A DNA stretch of 64,000 bases, taken from the NCBI GenBank assembly GCA_034521975.1, contig JAXHLR010000005.1, positions 248,001 through 312,000 on the forward strand, in the 5' to 3' direction. This DNA comes from Acidimicrobiales bacterium. Lineage in GTDB: Bacteria > Actinomycetota > Acidimicrobiia > Acidimicrobiales > SKKL01. Of this stretch, positions 1 through 6,779 are shown one piece after another. The stretch's first letter is position 1; each line of letters opens with the position of its first letter. A program made the position numbers and the translations under genes. A model generated the notes under the pieces. That model saw nothing but the letters and a program-made list of their open reading frames with translations. It did not search any database and was not told the DNA's origin.

Positions 1-383
1 TCGTTGGCGAGTCGGGCCATGGACTCGTCGACCAGCTCGGTGGGGGTGGGGCGTCCCCGCCAGTGGACCGACAGCTCGATGGCCTTGTGGGCGACGGTGC
101 CGCGGGCGGTGGGGACCGACCACTCGAACCCCGCGTCGTCCTCGGCCAGCATCCGGACCTCGCAGCCGTGCACCGACCCGAGCTTGTGCTTGGACACGAA
201 GAAGGTGTCGTCGGGGTCGAGGTCGCCGGCGAGGTGGGCGAGCTGGGAGTCGAGCTCGGCTCGCAGCTCGTCGCGGAGGGTGGGGTCGAAGGTGGGTCGC
301 TCGTCGGCGGGGGCGCCCAGCAGGTCGAGGACCTGCTGCTGGGCGGGGTTCAGCGCTGGTGGGGCGAGCCCGTCGGTCGACAC
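1..383 (-). CDS. PD-(D/E)XK (RecB-family) nuclease-like protein, N-terminal part
   Basis: The minus strand is open from a GTG at 381-383 to the window edge, giving 127 N-terminal residues; the rest lies to the left. After an alanine/proline start the protein reads NPAQQQVLDLLGAP and later RGTVAHKAIELSVHW. That G-T-x-x-H-x-x-x-E block is typical of the RecB-like PD-(D/E)XK nuclease fold (compare Cas4 and AddB C-termini). The acidic catalytic residues would lie outside the window, so activity cannot be judged. It is divergent from the small gene at 450. A DNA repair or exonuclease role is inferred from the family. Confidence 0.6.
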   Translation of the reverse strand, partial: MSTDGLAPPALNPAQQQVLDLLGAPADERPTFDPTLRDELRAELDSQLAHLAGDLDPDDTFFVSKHKLGSVHGCEVRMLAEDDAGFEWSVPTARGTVAHKAIELSVHWRGRPTPTELVDESMARLAN

Positions 384-449
384 GGCCCCACGGTACCGGC
401 CCTCGCTCACGGCGCACCGGACGCTTCGGTGTCACACGGGGTGGGGAAG

Positions 450-806
450 ATGGTCGGGATGAAGGACACGACCTCACGTTGCGGCCAGTCCGGCTCCGCC
501 GGCACCGCGGTGCGCTTCGCCGCCGCCGCCCGTGCCCTGGGCGAGGCGGCGAGGGCCAGATCGCTCACGGTGCCGGCGTTTCGCAGCCCGCCCCGGCTCG
601 GCGGGGTCGACCGCACCATCCGCCGTCGCCGCGATGGCGGGAGCACCATCGCCATTCACCTGAAGGACCGGCCGTGGCCCGCGGTGCTGGCCGACATGAT
701 CGAGGGCGTGGTGGTGGCCAACGGCCTCGACGGAGCCGACGCCATGCGGGTGCGTACCGCCCTGTGGGCCGCGCTCGACGACGACCACGAGGCCGACGCC
801 GCGTAG
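450..806 (+). CDS. Small conserved hypothetical protein
   Basis: A 118-residue protein that is rich in Ala and Arg in its first half. It contains the blocks VPAFRSPPRLGGVDRTIRRR and IAIHLKDRPWPAVLADMIEG, then an acidic C-terminus. The evenly mixed composition and G/C-rich third positions support real coding, and I have the impression of similar small proteins in acidimicrobial genomes. No catalytic motif or membrane segment is visible. The ATG at 450 follows a G-rich stretch; the ATG at 459 is equally possible. It sits divergent from the nuclease gene and 35 bases before tRNA-Leu. Function unknown. Confidence 0.6.
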   Translation: MVGMKDTTSRCGQSGSAGTAVRFAAAARALGEAARARSLTVPAFRSPPRLGGVDRTIRRRRDGGSTIAIHLKDRPWPAVLADMIEGVVVANGLDGADAMRVRTALWAALDDDHEADAA

Positions 807-841
807 CCCCCGGCTCGTCGGGGTAGCGTGGCCCGACCGCC

Positions 842-930
842 GGGCGAGTGGCGAAATCGGTAGACGCAGCTGGCTTAAACCCGGCAGGGCTCTCGAGCCC
901 GTGGGGGTTCGAATCCCCCCTCGCCCACCA
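842..930 (+). tRNA. tRNA-Leu (anticodon UAA), CCA encoded
   Basis: A seven-pair acceptor stem (GGGCGAG at 842-848 with CTCGCCC at 920-926) is followed by A and an encoded CCA (928-930). The anticodon stem GCTGG/CCGGC (869-873/881-885) closes the loop CTTAAAC, giving anticodon UAA at 876-878. A long variable arm and the T-loop GGTTCGAATCC complete a class II tRNA-Leu. It reads UUA, the rare leucine codon of high-GC actinobacteria (the bldA-type tRNA). Its last 15 bases recur at 4138-4152, marking it as an integration target. Confidence 0.95.
916..930 (+). repeat. Left copy of tRNA 3'-end direct repeat (attL-like)
   Basis: The 15 bases CCCCCTCGCCCACCA, forming the 3' end of tRNA-Leu, are repeated exactly at 4138-4152. 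In both copies GTTCGA stands a few bases upstream. This is the arrangement left when an element integrates into a tRNA gene 3' end. Confidence 0.7.
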
Positions 931-931
931 A

Positions 932-956
932 GAAATCCCTGGTCAACAGGGGTTTC
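932..956 (+). terminator. Hairpin directly after tRNA-Leu
   Basis: A ten-pair stem (932-941 with 947-956, one G-T pair) encloses the loop GTCAA. It lies two bases after the tRNA CCA. It has no clear T-tract, so it may be a processing or termination hairpin, or part of the attachment site. Its left arm and loop (GAAATCCCTGGTCA) recur with one change at 4065-4078. Confidence 0.5.
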
Positions 957-971
957 GAGGACGACTGATCG

Positions 972-996
972 GCCGATCTCTACCGGATCTCTACCG
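972..996 (+). repeat. Left copy of 25-bp direct repeat made of two tandem 11-mers
   Basis: This segment contains GATCTCTACCG twice in tandem, preceded by GCC. The same 25 bases occur exactly at 3987-4011, near the other end of the island. Tandem short repeats at both ends of an integrated element look like arm-type integrase sites. That role is inferred. Confidence 0.75.
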
Positions 997-1112
997 TTGA
1001 AGATTGAACAACCTGCGGCGCAGATCGCCGGACCGGTCCAGGTCGTGCGGCGCGGCTCCCGGCCGGCTGCGGCCATCTCGATGACCGAGGCGCATCACAA
1101 CAAAAATGAAAA

Positions 1113-1135
1113 GGGCCCCGTGAGTTCCGGGGCCC
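1113..1135 (-). terminator. Rho-independent terminator of the AbiEi/DUF3800 operon
   Basis: Eight perfect pairs (GGGCCCCG at 1113-1120 with CGGGGCCC at 1128-1135) enclose a seven-base loop. Read on the minus strand, the stem is followed by TTTTCATTTTTG. It lies about 80 bases after the DUF3800 stop codon and is a textbook terminator for that operon. Confidence 0.88.
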
Positions 1136-1140
1136 AAATA

Positions 1141-1191
1141 CCGCAGGTGCTTCGGTTGCATTCGGCTGACGCCTACTAACCGAACCTGCGG
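1141..1191. repeat. Large imperfect inverted repeat downstream of the DUF3800 gene
   Basis: The arms CCGCAGG plus TTCGGTT (1141-1157, with a TGC bulge) pair completely with AACCGAACCTGCGG (1178-1191), giving 14 pairs. It lies between the DUF3800 stop and the terminator. It could be a second hairpin protecting the mRNA end or an element-end site. Confidence 0.55.
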
Positions 1192-1213
1192 CACTCGCCA
1201 TGGTACCAGTGGA

Positions 1214-1918
1214 TCAGATCACCGTCACGTAGTTCGTGAATGACCGTCCCGTGCACGTGTTGGAGAGGACCTTGGCCGGGCGGATCGACGCGAGGTGGGC
1301 GTCGAACGCCGCCATGGCGGTATCGCCCTCCACAGCCCGCCGCCGAACGGCTGCGACCACATCGGCGACTTGCACGCCCTCGTTTCCATGAGAGCTCGCG
1401 TAGTAGACGCCCGGGTGGACTCGGAGCTTGCGGGAGGCCGCGAAGCTCGCCACACACCGGCTCGCGTGCTGATCGAACTGGTGGGTCGACCAGTCGGCGA
1501 TGACCATGCCGAGCGAGTTGGTCGCTCGGCACTCCACCTCAAAATGTTCGACCAGGCATTGGAGCTGCAGTGGCATCGTCGTGGCCAGCGTCATCGGGTG
1601 GTGGAGGTTGGCCTTGGTGATGGTCGCCGCGTAGAAGGTGCCTCCCAGGTCGCTGACGATTCGGGCCAGCTCATGGGCGAAGTTGCGGTTGTTCGCACGG
1701 TTCCAAGGGTTGGGCTTCACGAGTCCGCTCGACTTGACCTCCCAGCCCTGCGGGACGCCGCGACCTGGGTAGAAGCGAGCCTTCGCTCCGAGGACTCGTC
1801 GCGACAGGGCCGGGTAGCGGAGCGTGTCGATCGACAGTCCGGCGATGACCACCGCTCCTGAGGCGTGGCCGGCGTCGGGCTTGCCCGAGTCGTCGAGGAT
1901 CAAGAGACGCGTGTTCAT
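1214..1918 (-). CDS. DUF3800 domain protein (RNase H-like fold)
   Basis: A 234-residue protein matching the DUF3800 pattern: an N-terminal ILDDSG strand with D9/D10, an E-x-K motif (E60, K62 in GWEVKSS), a mid-protein Asp in VIADW (D142) and a late Q-x-A-D (Q183, D186 in GVQVADVVA). These are the spaced acidic residues expected of an RNase H-like site. The family is known beside toxin and defence genes but its chemistry is not settled. Its ATG overlaps the upstream regulator stop by four bases (ATGA), so the two are translationally coupled. A terminator follows. An effector role is inferred from context. Confidence 0.8.
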   Translation of the reverse strand: MNTRLLILDDSGKPDAGHASGAVVIAGLSIDTLRYPALSRRVLGAKARFYPGRGVPQGWEVKSSGLVKPNPWNRANNRNFAHELARIVSDLGGTFYAATITKANLHHPMTLATTMPLQLQCLVEHFEVECRATNSLGMVIADWSTHQFDQHASRCVASFAASRKLRVHPGVYYASSHGNEGVQVADVVAAVRRRAVEGDTAMAAFDAHLASIRPAKVLSNTCTGRSFTNYVTVI

Positions 1919-2943
1919 GCCTGCACCAGAACGAGATCGATTCGAGAGGTAGGTGCCTCAGTCATGAGTATCTTCGCCCATTCCTCGCCGAAGAACCCGA
2001 GGAGGTCCTGTGTCGGGAGGTTCAGCGAAACCTGCTCGGCCAGCTCGGCGAGAGTCGCATGTATGCCGGACATCGGTGGCATCTCCATGGATGCTGCGAA
2101 GTGCTCCAGCGCTGGGGCGATCGCTTGCGTCACCGACTGAGCGATCGATTCGTTCAGCCCGCGGAGCGCCTGCTCCATCGCGGAACCCCTGACGGCCTCG
2201 GCGAGATCGGTATGGGCGAAGCGCGCCAGGCTGGTGGCGGCGACCAGGTCGGCCAGCGTGCTCGACGTCGCGATCGTCTCAGCGAGTGAGGCGGTGTCGA
2301 GGCCAGCGAGGGCTGTGAGACGGTCGAGCAGCGCGGCGCCGTTGCCCTTGCCTACGCCGTTGCGGGCGGCGAGCGGGCCGAGCAGCTCGATCAGCCGGTC
2401 GGTGTCGAGTTGGCGGACACGGGCAGCGTCGCGCAGCACGTCGGCGACCAGACTCAGATCGGTCCGAGCCCCGACCAGGTCGGCGATGGTTCGTTCGATG
2501 GTGGTCACCGGCAGGCCATGAGCGATCGTCACGTCGCCGGGCTCGAGCTGCTGCTGGCGGTACCTGATCTCTGGCCGCTGGGTCTGACGACGGACGGGGG
2601 AGCTGAGCTCGTGCCGATCGGCAGGCAGGTCGCCCACGCCGTGCAGCGATGCGGCTGACTCACCCATGACCACCACGCCACCTACGAGGTCCCGAAGGCG
2701 GGTTTCGGCGGCGTCCGAAGGATCAGCGGCCAGCCATGCTGCGCGCAGGCTCTCGAATTCGTCAGAAGGGGCGCCGGCGTCGCGATACACCCCGTGTGCC
2801 AGCCGTTCGAGGTGACCGGCCTTTGTCAGACGGGAGAGATCGAGTCGCTGGACCCCGTGCGCGGCAGCCTGAGCCGTCGTCACCATCCCCCATTGGGATG
2901 CCGACAGCTCGGCCAGCACTCGGAGCGCCTCAGACGTCTTCAT
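1915..2943 (-). CDS. AbiEi-like type IV antitoxin/regulator
   Basis: A 342-residue protein. Residues 1-60 form the AbiEi-type winged helix (SQWGMVTTAQAAAHGV, then LTKAGHLERLAHGVYRDAG), followed by the usual AbiEi body with GLPVTTIERTIADLV. The family comprises antitoxins that also repress their own promoters. Usually the partner is an AbiEii nucleotidyltransferase, but here the coupled downstream gene is DUF3800. The C-terminal 100 residues are longer and less typical. The ATG at 2941-2943 is chosen because a promoter places transcription at or near this codon; the alternative ATG at 2979 would lie inside the promoter. Confidence 0.82.
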   Translation of the reverse strand: MKTSEALRVLAELSASQWGMVTTAQAAAHGVQRLDLSRLTKAGHLERLAHGVYRDAGAPSDEFESLRAAWLAADPSDAAETRLRDLVGGVVVMGESAASLHGVGDLPADRHELSSPVRRQTQRPEIRYRQQQLEPGDVTIAHGLPVTTIERTIADLVGARTDLSLVADVLRDAARVRQLDTDRLIELLGPLAARNGVGKGNGAALLDRLTALAGLDTASLAETIATSSTLADLVAATSLARFAHTDLAEAVRGSAMEQALRGLNESIAQSVTQAIAPALEHFAASMEMPPMSGIHATLAELAEQVSLNLPTQDLLGFFGEEWAKILMTEAPTSRIDLVLVQA

Positions 2944-2950
2944 TGCTTCG

Positions 2951-2979
2951 ATAGTATCACCTATCCCGATACTTTCCAA
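2951..2979 (-). promoter_or_regulatory. Leaderless promoter and operator of the AbiEi-like gene
   Basis: On the minus strand TTGGAA (2974-2979), a 17-base spacer and TACTAT (2951-2956) form a sigma70-type promoter. TACTAT ends seven bases before the ATG, so the mRNA should start at or near the start codon. The same stretch holds four alternating TATC/GATA tetramers, including the pair AGTATC and GATACT, a likely operator for the winged helix product. Confidence 0.75.
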
Positions 2980-3003
2980 GCAGTCATCGTGCTGGGTGCG
3001 GAT

Positions 3004-3213
3004 TCACTCAGGAAGTAGACCGGCGTCGCGGAGTGCACCGATGATCTCAGCGGGGGTGCCGACCGCTTCGAGGTGGACGATTTCGCGTGCGGAACTGCCG
3101 GGTTGGATGTCGATCACGCGGGCGAGGAACGGGTCGTCGGCGTCGCCAGCCACGATCACGTTCCCGGGCGCGACGCGCTGGGGATCCTCGGCTTCATCGA
3201 GGTAGGTCCACAC
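3004..3213 (-). CDS. Small hypothetical protein of the island
   Basis: A 69-residue protein from a GTG start, beginning MWTYLDEAEDPQRVAPGNV. It is acidic and mixed in composition, with VIVAGDADDPFLARVIDI in the middle. The frame stays open and protein-like for 12 codons upstream of the GTG to a TAG, without a usual start codon. It starts head to head with the gene at 3214 and is transcribed toward the AbiEi-like gene, 61 bases away. No family is recognised. Confidence 0.5.
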   Translation of the reverse strand: MWTYLDEAEDPQRVAPGNVIVAGDADDPFLARVIDIQPGSSAREIVHLEAVGTPAEIIGALRDAGLLPE

Positions 3214-4032
3214 ATGGCCGGTGTCGTCGATTTGCAGGTACAGGCGTACCTATACGCCGTCGCGGAGCAGTTCGGGACGCTCCTCTACGCGATGCGCAGG
3301 CACGAACGTGGCTCGGACAGTTTCTTCGAATCGTTCGTCGCATCGCCGACCAATCTGCAGACGATCATCGGCGACGTGACAGGCGTCGACCGTACAACGC
3401 TCCTCGCCCTCGTCGGGGACCCGTCCGATGCCGTGCGGCCGCCCGATTCGGAGGCCGTCCCGTCCCTCGATCCGGCGGATGTGGCGACGGTGAACATCGG
3501 CGGGATCGAGGTGCCAGAGCGAATCATCGACGACCAGGCGTTCGACAACCTCGTGCTTCGCGCGGGGGAGCTGGTGGACCTCGTGGTGACCAACATCGGT
3601 CAGCTCCGTGAGATGGTCGAGGCTCCGGAGCCGATTCCCGGTGCAAACCGGCAGCCGCAGAGCCTGCGTGCGGTCGACAACTCATTCCGTCACGGACTGC
3701 GCCTCCTCTTCCATGAGGCATCGCCAGCGGACCGGACCTTTCGAGTCGACGCCCTGACCTCCCCACCGGAACCACCGGGCGTCGACCTCTACCTGCCAGT
3801 CCGAGGCAAAGCGGCCGCGGAGTCCATCAACTTCGCGACCATCTCGTGCACGCCTGGGCGAACCGAGGAACACCTCGCATCCCTCAGGCAGCTTTCGTTG
3901 CGCACTGGCCAGCTCGCTCGCGCCTTCGCCGGCTTCCAGATCACTGGCCGGCCGGACCAACTGCTCGCAGCTACCAGTTTGGAGCTGCCGATCTCTACCG
4001 GATCTCTACCGGACGGGTACATACGGGGGTGA
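3214..4032 (+). CDS. Hypothetical island protein
   Basis: A 272-residue protein with no recognised family. It is mostly soluble-looking and alternates helical stretches (LYAVAEQFGTLLYAMRRHE, DNLVLRAGELVDLVVTN) with polar ones. The C-terminal part carries VDLYLPVRGKAAAE and a regular helix, SLRQLSLRTGQLARAFAGFQ. Codon use is consistent with coding, though third positions are less GC-rich than in chromosomal neighbours. The ATG at 3214 has GAGGTAGG seven bases upstream. A later ATG at 3291 would leave room for a divergent promoter. The last codons run through the right copy of the 25-bp repeat, so the gene end is part of the island boundary. Confidence 0.6.
   Translation: MAGVVDLQVQAYLYAVAEQFGTLLYAMRRHERGSDSFFESFVASPTNLQTIIGDVTGVDRTTLLALVGDPSDAVRPPDSEAVPSLDPADVATVNIGGIEVPERIIDDQAFDNLVLRAGELVDLVVTNIGQLREMVEAPEPIPGANRQPQSLRAVDNSFRHGLRLLFHEASPADRTFRVDALTSPPEPPGVDLYLPVRGKAAAESINFATISCTPGRTEEHLASLRQLSLRTGQLARAFAGFQITGRPDQLLAATSLELPISTGSLPDGYIRG
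3243..3258. promoter_or_regulatory. Palindrome between head-to-head island genes
   Basis: GGCGTA and TACGCC flank CCTA, a perfect 6+4+6 inverted repeat. On the minus strand it contains TATAGG about 36 bases before the GTG at 3213. It may be an operator or -10 region for the small minus-strand gene. If so, the plus gene probably starts downstream, at 3291. Confidence 0.4.
3987..4011 (+). repeat. Right copy of 25-bp direct repeat (two tandem 11-mers)
   Basis: An exact copy of 972-996, again GATCTCTACCG twice in tandem after GCC. The flanking bases differ on both sides, so the match ends sharply at 25 bases. It overlaps the 3' end of the gene at 3214-4032. Confidence 0.75.
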
Positions 4033-4137
4033 ACTGGCTGGTACGGGCTGGACGGCCAGGTCGCGAAACCCCTGGTCAGACGGTACGGAACGACACTCGC
4101 TGGTACGTGACGACACCCCGTTCTCCAGAGTTCGACT

Positions 4138-4152
4138 CCCCCTCGCCCACCA
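4138..4152 (+). repeat. Right copy of tRNA 3'-end repeat (attR-like)
   Basis: An exact copy of the last 15 bases of tRNA-Leu, with GTTCGA seen at 4130-4135. The rest of the tRNA is absent. A copy of the post-tRNA hairpin arm lies at 4065-4078. The sequence 4033-4309 holds no convincing gene, only these repeat remnants. Confidence 0.7.
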
Positions 4153-4309
4153 CAGATTCGGGTTGCGGCCTCACGAGTCGCGGGTTCTCGAATAGAACAC
4201 GGTTACACTATTTGGGTCCGGAGGCTGCGGTCCCGGAACCGACGTCGACCGGGAGGATGGCAGCTTTGGTGAAAGGCGACCGACGTAGCCGAGCGTCGAT
4301 CCGCACCAC

Positions 4310-5821
4310 GTGAGCATCGACGAAGAGGTCGAGCGGGACCCGCCCGCAAGCGAGTCTGGGTCCCCCGAGTCCCTCCCACCGCCGCGGTCGCCGTGGATCG
4401 CGGTGCTGGTGATCCTCGTCGGCAACTACGCCGCGGTGCTCAACATCACCGTCGTCGGCGTCGCGCTGCCGAGCATCGACCAGACCTTCGGCAGTGCCGA
4501 CTCGCTGTCGGTCGACTGGGTGGTCACGATCTTCCTGACGGGAGTGGTGCTGGTCCTGCCGCTCACGGGCTGGCTCGCCGACCGACTCGGACGCCGGGTG
4601 TTGTACATCCTCAGTCTCGTCGCGTTCGGCGCGGGAGCCGCGCTCTGTGCGGTCGCACCCAACATGTTGGTGCTCGTGGCTGGCCGGCTGCTCCAGGGCT
4701 TCGGTGGCGGCGCCCTGATGCCGGTCGGCATGGCGATGGTCTATGACCTGTTCCCACCCCACCGTCGTGGCACCGCCATGGGCATCTGGGGGATCGGCAT
4801 CATGGCTGCACCCGCAGCGGGCCCGCCGCTGGGCGGATTGATGGTCTCCACCGTCGGATGGCGGTGGATCTTCGGCGTGTTCGTCGTGGTGTCGGCGCTG
4901 GCGGTTGCCCTTGCCGTCCGTTGGCTTCCCGACGTCGGCCATCAGGAGCGACGCCGGCTCGACCCGATCGGATGGATCCTGTTGGCGGTCGGCGTCGTGT
5001 TGATCGTGCTCGGCTCCCGCCAGGGCACTGAGTGGGGCTGGGATTCGCTGATCACGTGGGCGGTGATGGGGGTGGCGGTGATCTGTCTCGTCGGGGTCGT
5101 CTTCTGGGCGCGTCGTCGCACCGACCCGATCATCGATCTCGACATGTTCGGGGTACCCACCTTCGCCATGGCGATGGTCGTGATCGCGCTGATGAGCATC
5201 GGCCAGTTCGCGCGGCTCACGTTCCTGCCGATCGAGCTGCAGGTGGTGCGCGAGCTCGACGCCCAACGGGTGGGCCTGCTGCTCGCTCCGGGGGCGATCG
5301 GGGTGGCGATGACGATGCCGATCGCCGGCTGGCTCGCCGATCGCGTTGGTTCGAAGCTGCCTGCGACTGTCGGGCTGGCGATCACCACGGTCATGATGTG
5401 GCAGCTCGCACATCTCAGCCCGGACCTGTCCCAGCGGCGGATCGTCGAGATCCTGCTGGTCCAGGGCATCGGAATGGGCCTGGTGTTCATGCCGACCACC
5501 TTGGCGGCCATGAACTCTCTCCCTTCGCGGTTCGTCGCGCAGGCCGCCGCAGTGAACAACCTGGTCCGTCAGCTCGGAGGAGCGCTGGGAGTCGCGGTGC
5601 TCAGCGCGGTGATCGTCGCCAGCGTGGGCGACGTGAGCCCGGTCGGCCTTCCCGTGGAGGAGACCCAGGCCGCCTACAACCGCGTGTTCGTGGTCGCATC
5701 GTGGTTCTTCCTGTTCGCCACGGTGGTGGCGGCGGTGTTCCTCCCGGGGCGCCGCCAAGCCCTGCAGCACCAACAGGACCGAGCCGAGGAGAGCGTCGGA
5801 GCCGGTTCGCCCCGCGAGTGA
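4310..5821 (+). CDS. DHA2-type MFS drug/proton antiporter
   Basis: A 503-residue membrane protein with about 14 hydrophobic segments. It has the DHA2 (EmrB/QacA) hallmarks: LNITVVGVALPSID in TM1, GWLADRLGRR (motif A) near residue 95, GRLLQGFGGGALMP in TM4 and GPPLGG in TM5. It would export toxic or metabolic compounds using the proton gradient. The GTG at 4310 gives a short polar N-terminus (SIDEEVERDPP). It is the first intact gene outside the island, and no TetR partner is adjacent. The substrate cannot be predicted. Confidence 0.88.
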   Translation: MSIDEEVERDPPASESGSPESLPPPRSPWIAVLVILVGNYAAVLNITVVGVALPSIDQTFGSADSLSVDWVVTIFLTGVVLVLPLTGWLADRLGRRVLYILSLVAFGAGAALCAVAPNMLVLVAGRLLQGFGGGALMPVGMAMVYDLFPPHRRGTAMGIWGIGIMAAPAAGPPLGGLMVSTVGWRWIFGVFVVVSALAVALAVRWLPDVGHQERRRLDPIGWILLAVGVVLIVLGSRQGTEWGWDSLITWAVMGVAVICLVGVVFWARRRTDPIIDLDMFGVPTFAMAMVVIALMSIGQFARLTFLPIELQVVRELDAQRVGLLLAPGAIGVAMTMPIAGWLADRVGSKLPATVGLAITTVMMWQLAHLSPDLSQRRIVEILLVQGIGMGLVFMPTTLAAMNSLPSRFVAQAAAVNNLVRQLGGALGVAVLSAVIVASVGDVSPVGLPVEETQAAYNRVFVVASWFFLFATVVAAVFLPGRRQALQHQQDRAEESVGAGSPRE

Positions 5822-5827
5822 CCCCGG

Positions 5828-6253
5828 TCAGACGCGGTCGAGGGCGAGGACAGGGATGGTGCGGTCGGTGTTCGCCTCGTAGTCGGCGAACTGTGGGAAC
5901 GCCGCCTTCTGCTGCTCCCACACCCGGTCGCGCTCGGCGCCGGCCAGCTCGGTGACCCGCACCGCCACATCGGACTCGTCACCGATCTCGATGGTGGTCT
6001 CGGGGTGGGCGAGCAGGTTGTGGTACCAGTCGGGGTTGTCGGGCGCCCCGGCCTTGGAGGCGAAGATGTAGACGCGGTCGCCCTCGATCCGACACATCAG
6101 CGGATTGATCCGCTCGGTGCCGGTCTTGGCGCCGGTGTGGTGCACCAGCACCATGGGTGCGCCCTCGAAGGGGCCGCCGACCTTGCCGCCGTTCTCTCGG
6201 AACTCGGCGATGACCTTGGCGTTCCAGTCGTTCATCTCGTCGATGGAGCTCAT
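5828..6253 (-). CDS. Deazaflavin (F420)-dependent nitroreductase-fold protein (DDN family)
   Basis: A 141-residue protein matching the actinobacterial split-barrel DDN/nitroreductase family: VIAEFRENGGKVGG near the N-terminus, VLVHHTGAKTGTERINPL forming the F420 phosphate-binding loop, and PDWYHNLLAHPETTIEIG. The C-terminus FPQFADYEANTDRTIPV is also typical. Such proteins reduce quinones or other substrates with F420H2. It is complete and convergent with the MFS gene, with only six bases between. Confidence 0.9.
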   Translation of the reverse strand: MSSIDEMNDWNAKVIAEFRENGGKVGGPFEGAPMVLVHHTGAKTGTERINPLMCRIEGDRVYIFASKAGAPDNPDWYHNLLAHPETTIEIGDESDVAVRVTELAGAERDRVWEQQKAAFPQFADYEANTDRTIPVLALDRV

Positions 6254-6464
6254 GGTGCCTCCCCTGATCGATCCCTGATCGGTGGTTGCGCGTTGAGTGG
6301 GGGTATCGACGCCGCGACTCGGTTCCCTCTGGAGCAGCGGGGGAGGAGGTGTCAGAGATCACAGCCGTGGTGGAGCCGATCGGCGTCACTCTGCCCCTAA
6401 TCTAGGGTCTGTACCGATATAGAACTCCTGGGCCCACCCCCCTCGACCCAGATGGAGAACCACC

Positions 6465-6698
6465 ATGCATCCTCCCGCCCTCCTCCCCGAGCTGGTCAGC
6501 CGACCCTCGTCCTCGCAACTGGGCCACAGCGCGCTGCCCGATGCCCCCGTTCGGCCTCACGGACCCGACCCGCGCCTGCGCCGTGCCACCCGCGCCATGC
6601 AGCGCTCGGCCTCCTGGGTGCAGGCCGTGGCCAGTCGTCGCGGCGTCGGTCGAACCCGACCCGTCCCTGTCGTCACCACCGCAGCCGACCCCAGCTGA
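6465..6698 (+). CDS. Possible small Arg/Pro-rich protein
   Basis: A 77-residue reading frame starting MHPPALLPELVSRPSSSQLG, with GGAG eight bases before the ATG. It is rich in Arg, Pro and Ser with no recognised domain. It lies in the 526-base gap between the deazaflavin protein and the LacI regulator, where no other gene is visible. The good ribosome site is the main support; composition alone would not distinguish it from chance. Confidence 0.3.
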   Translation: MHPPALLPELVSRPSSSQLGHSALPDAPVRPHGPDPRLRRATRAMQRSASWVQAVASRRGVGRTRPVPVVTTAADPS

Positions 6699-6779
6699 AG
6701 CACCGCGGCCCGTCCCTGGCGACCCACGGTGCCCGACCCCAGCCGAGGTCGACGCTGGGGATCGGGCACACTGCCACCC

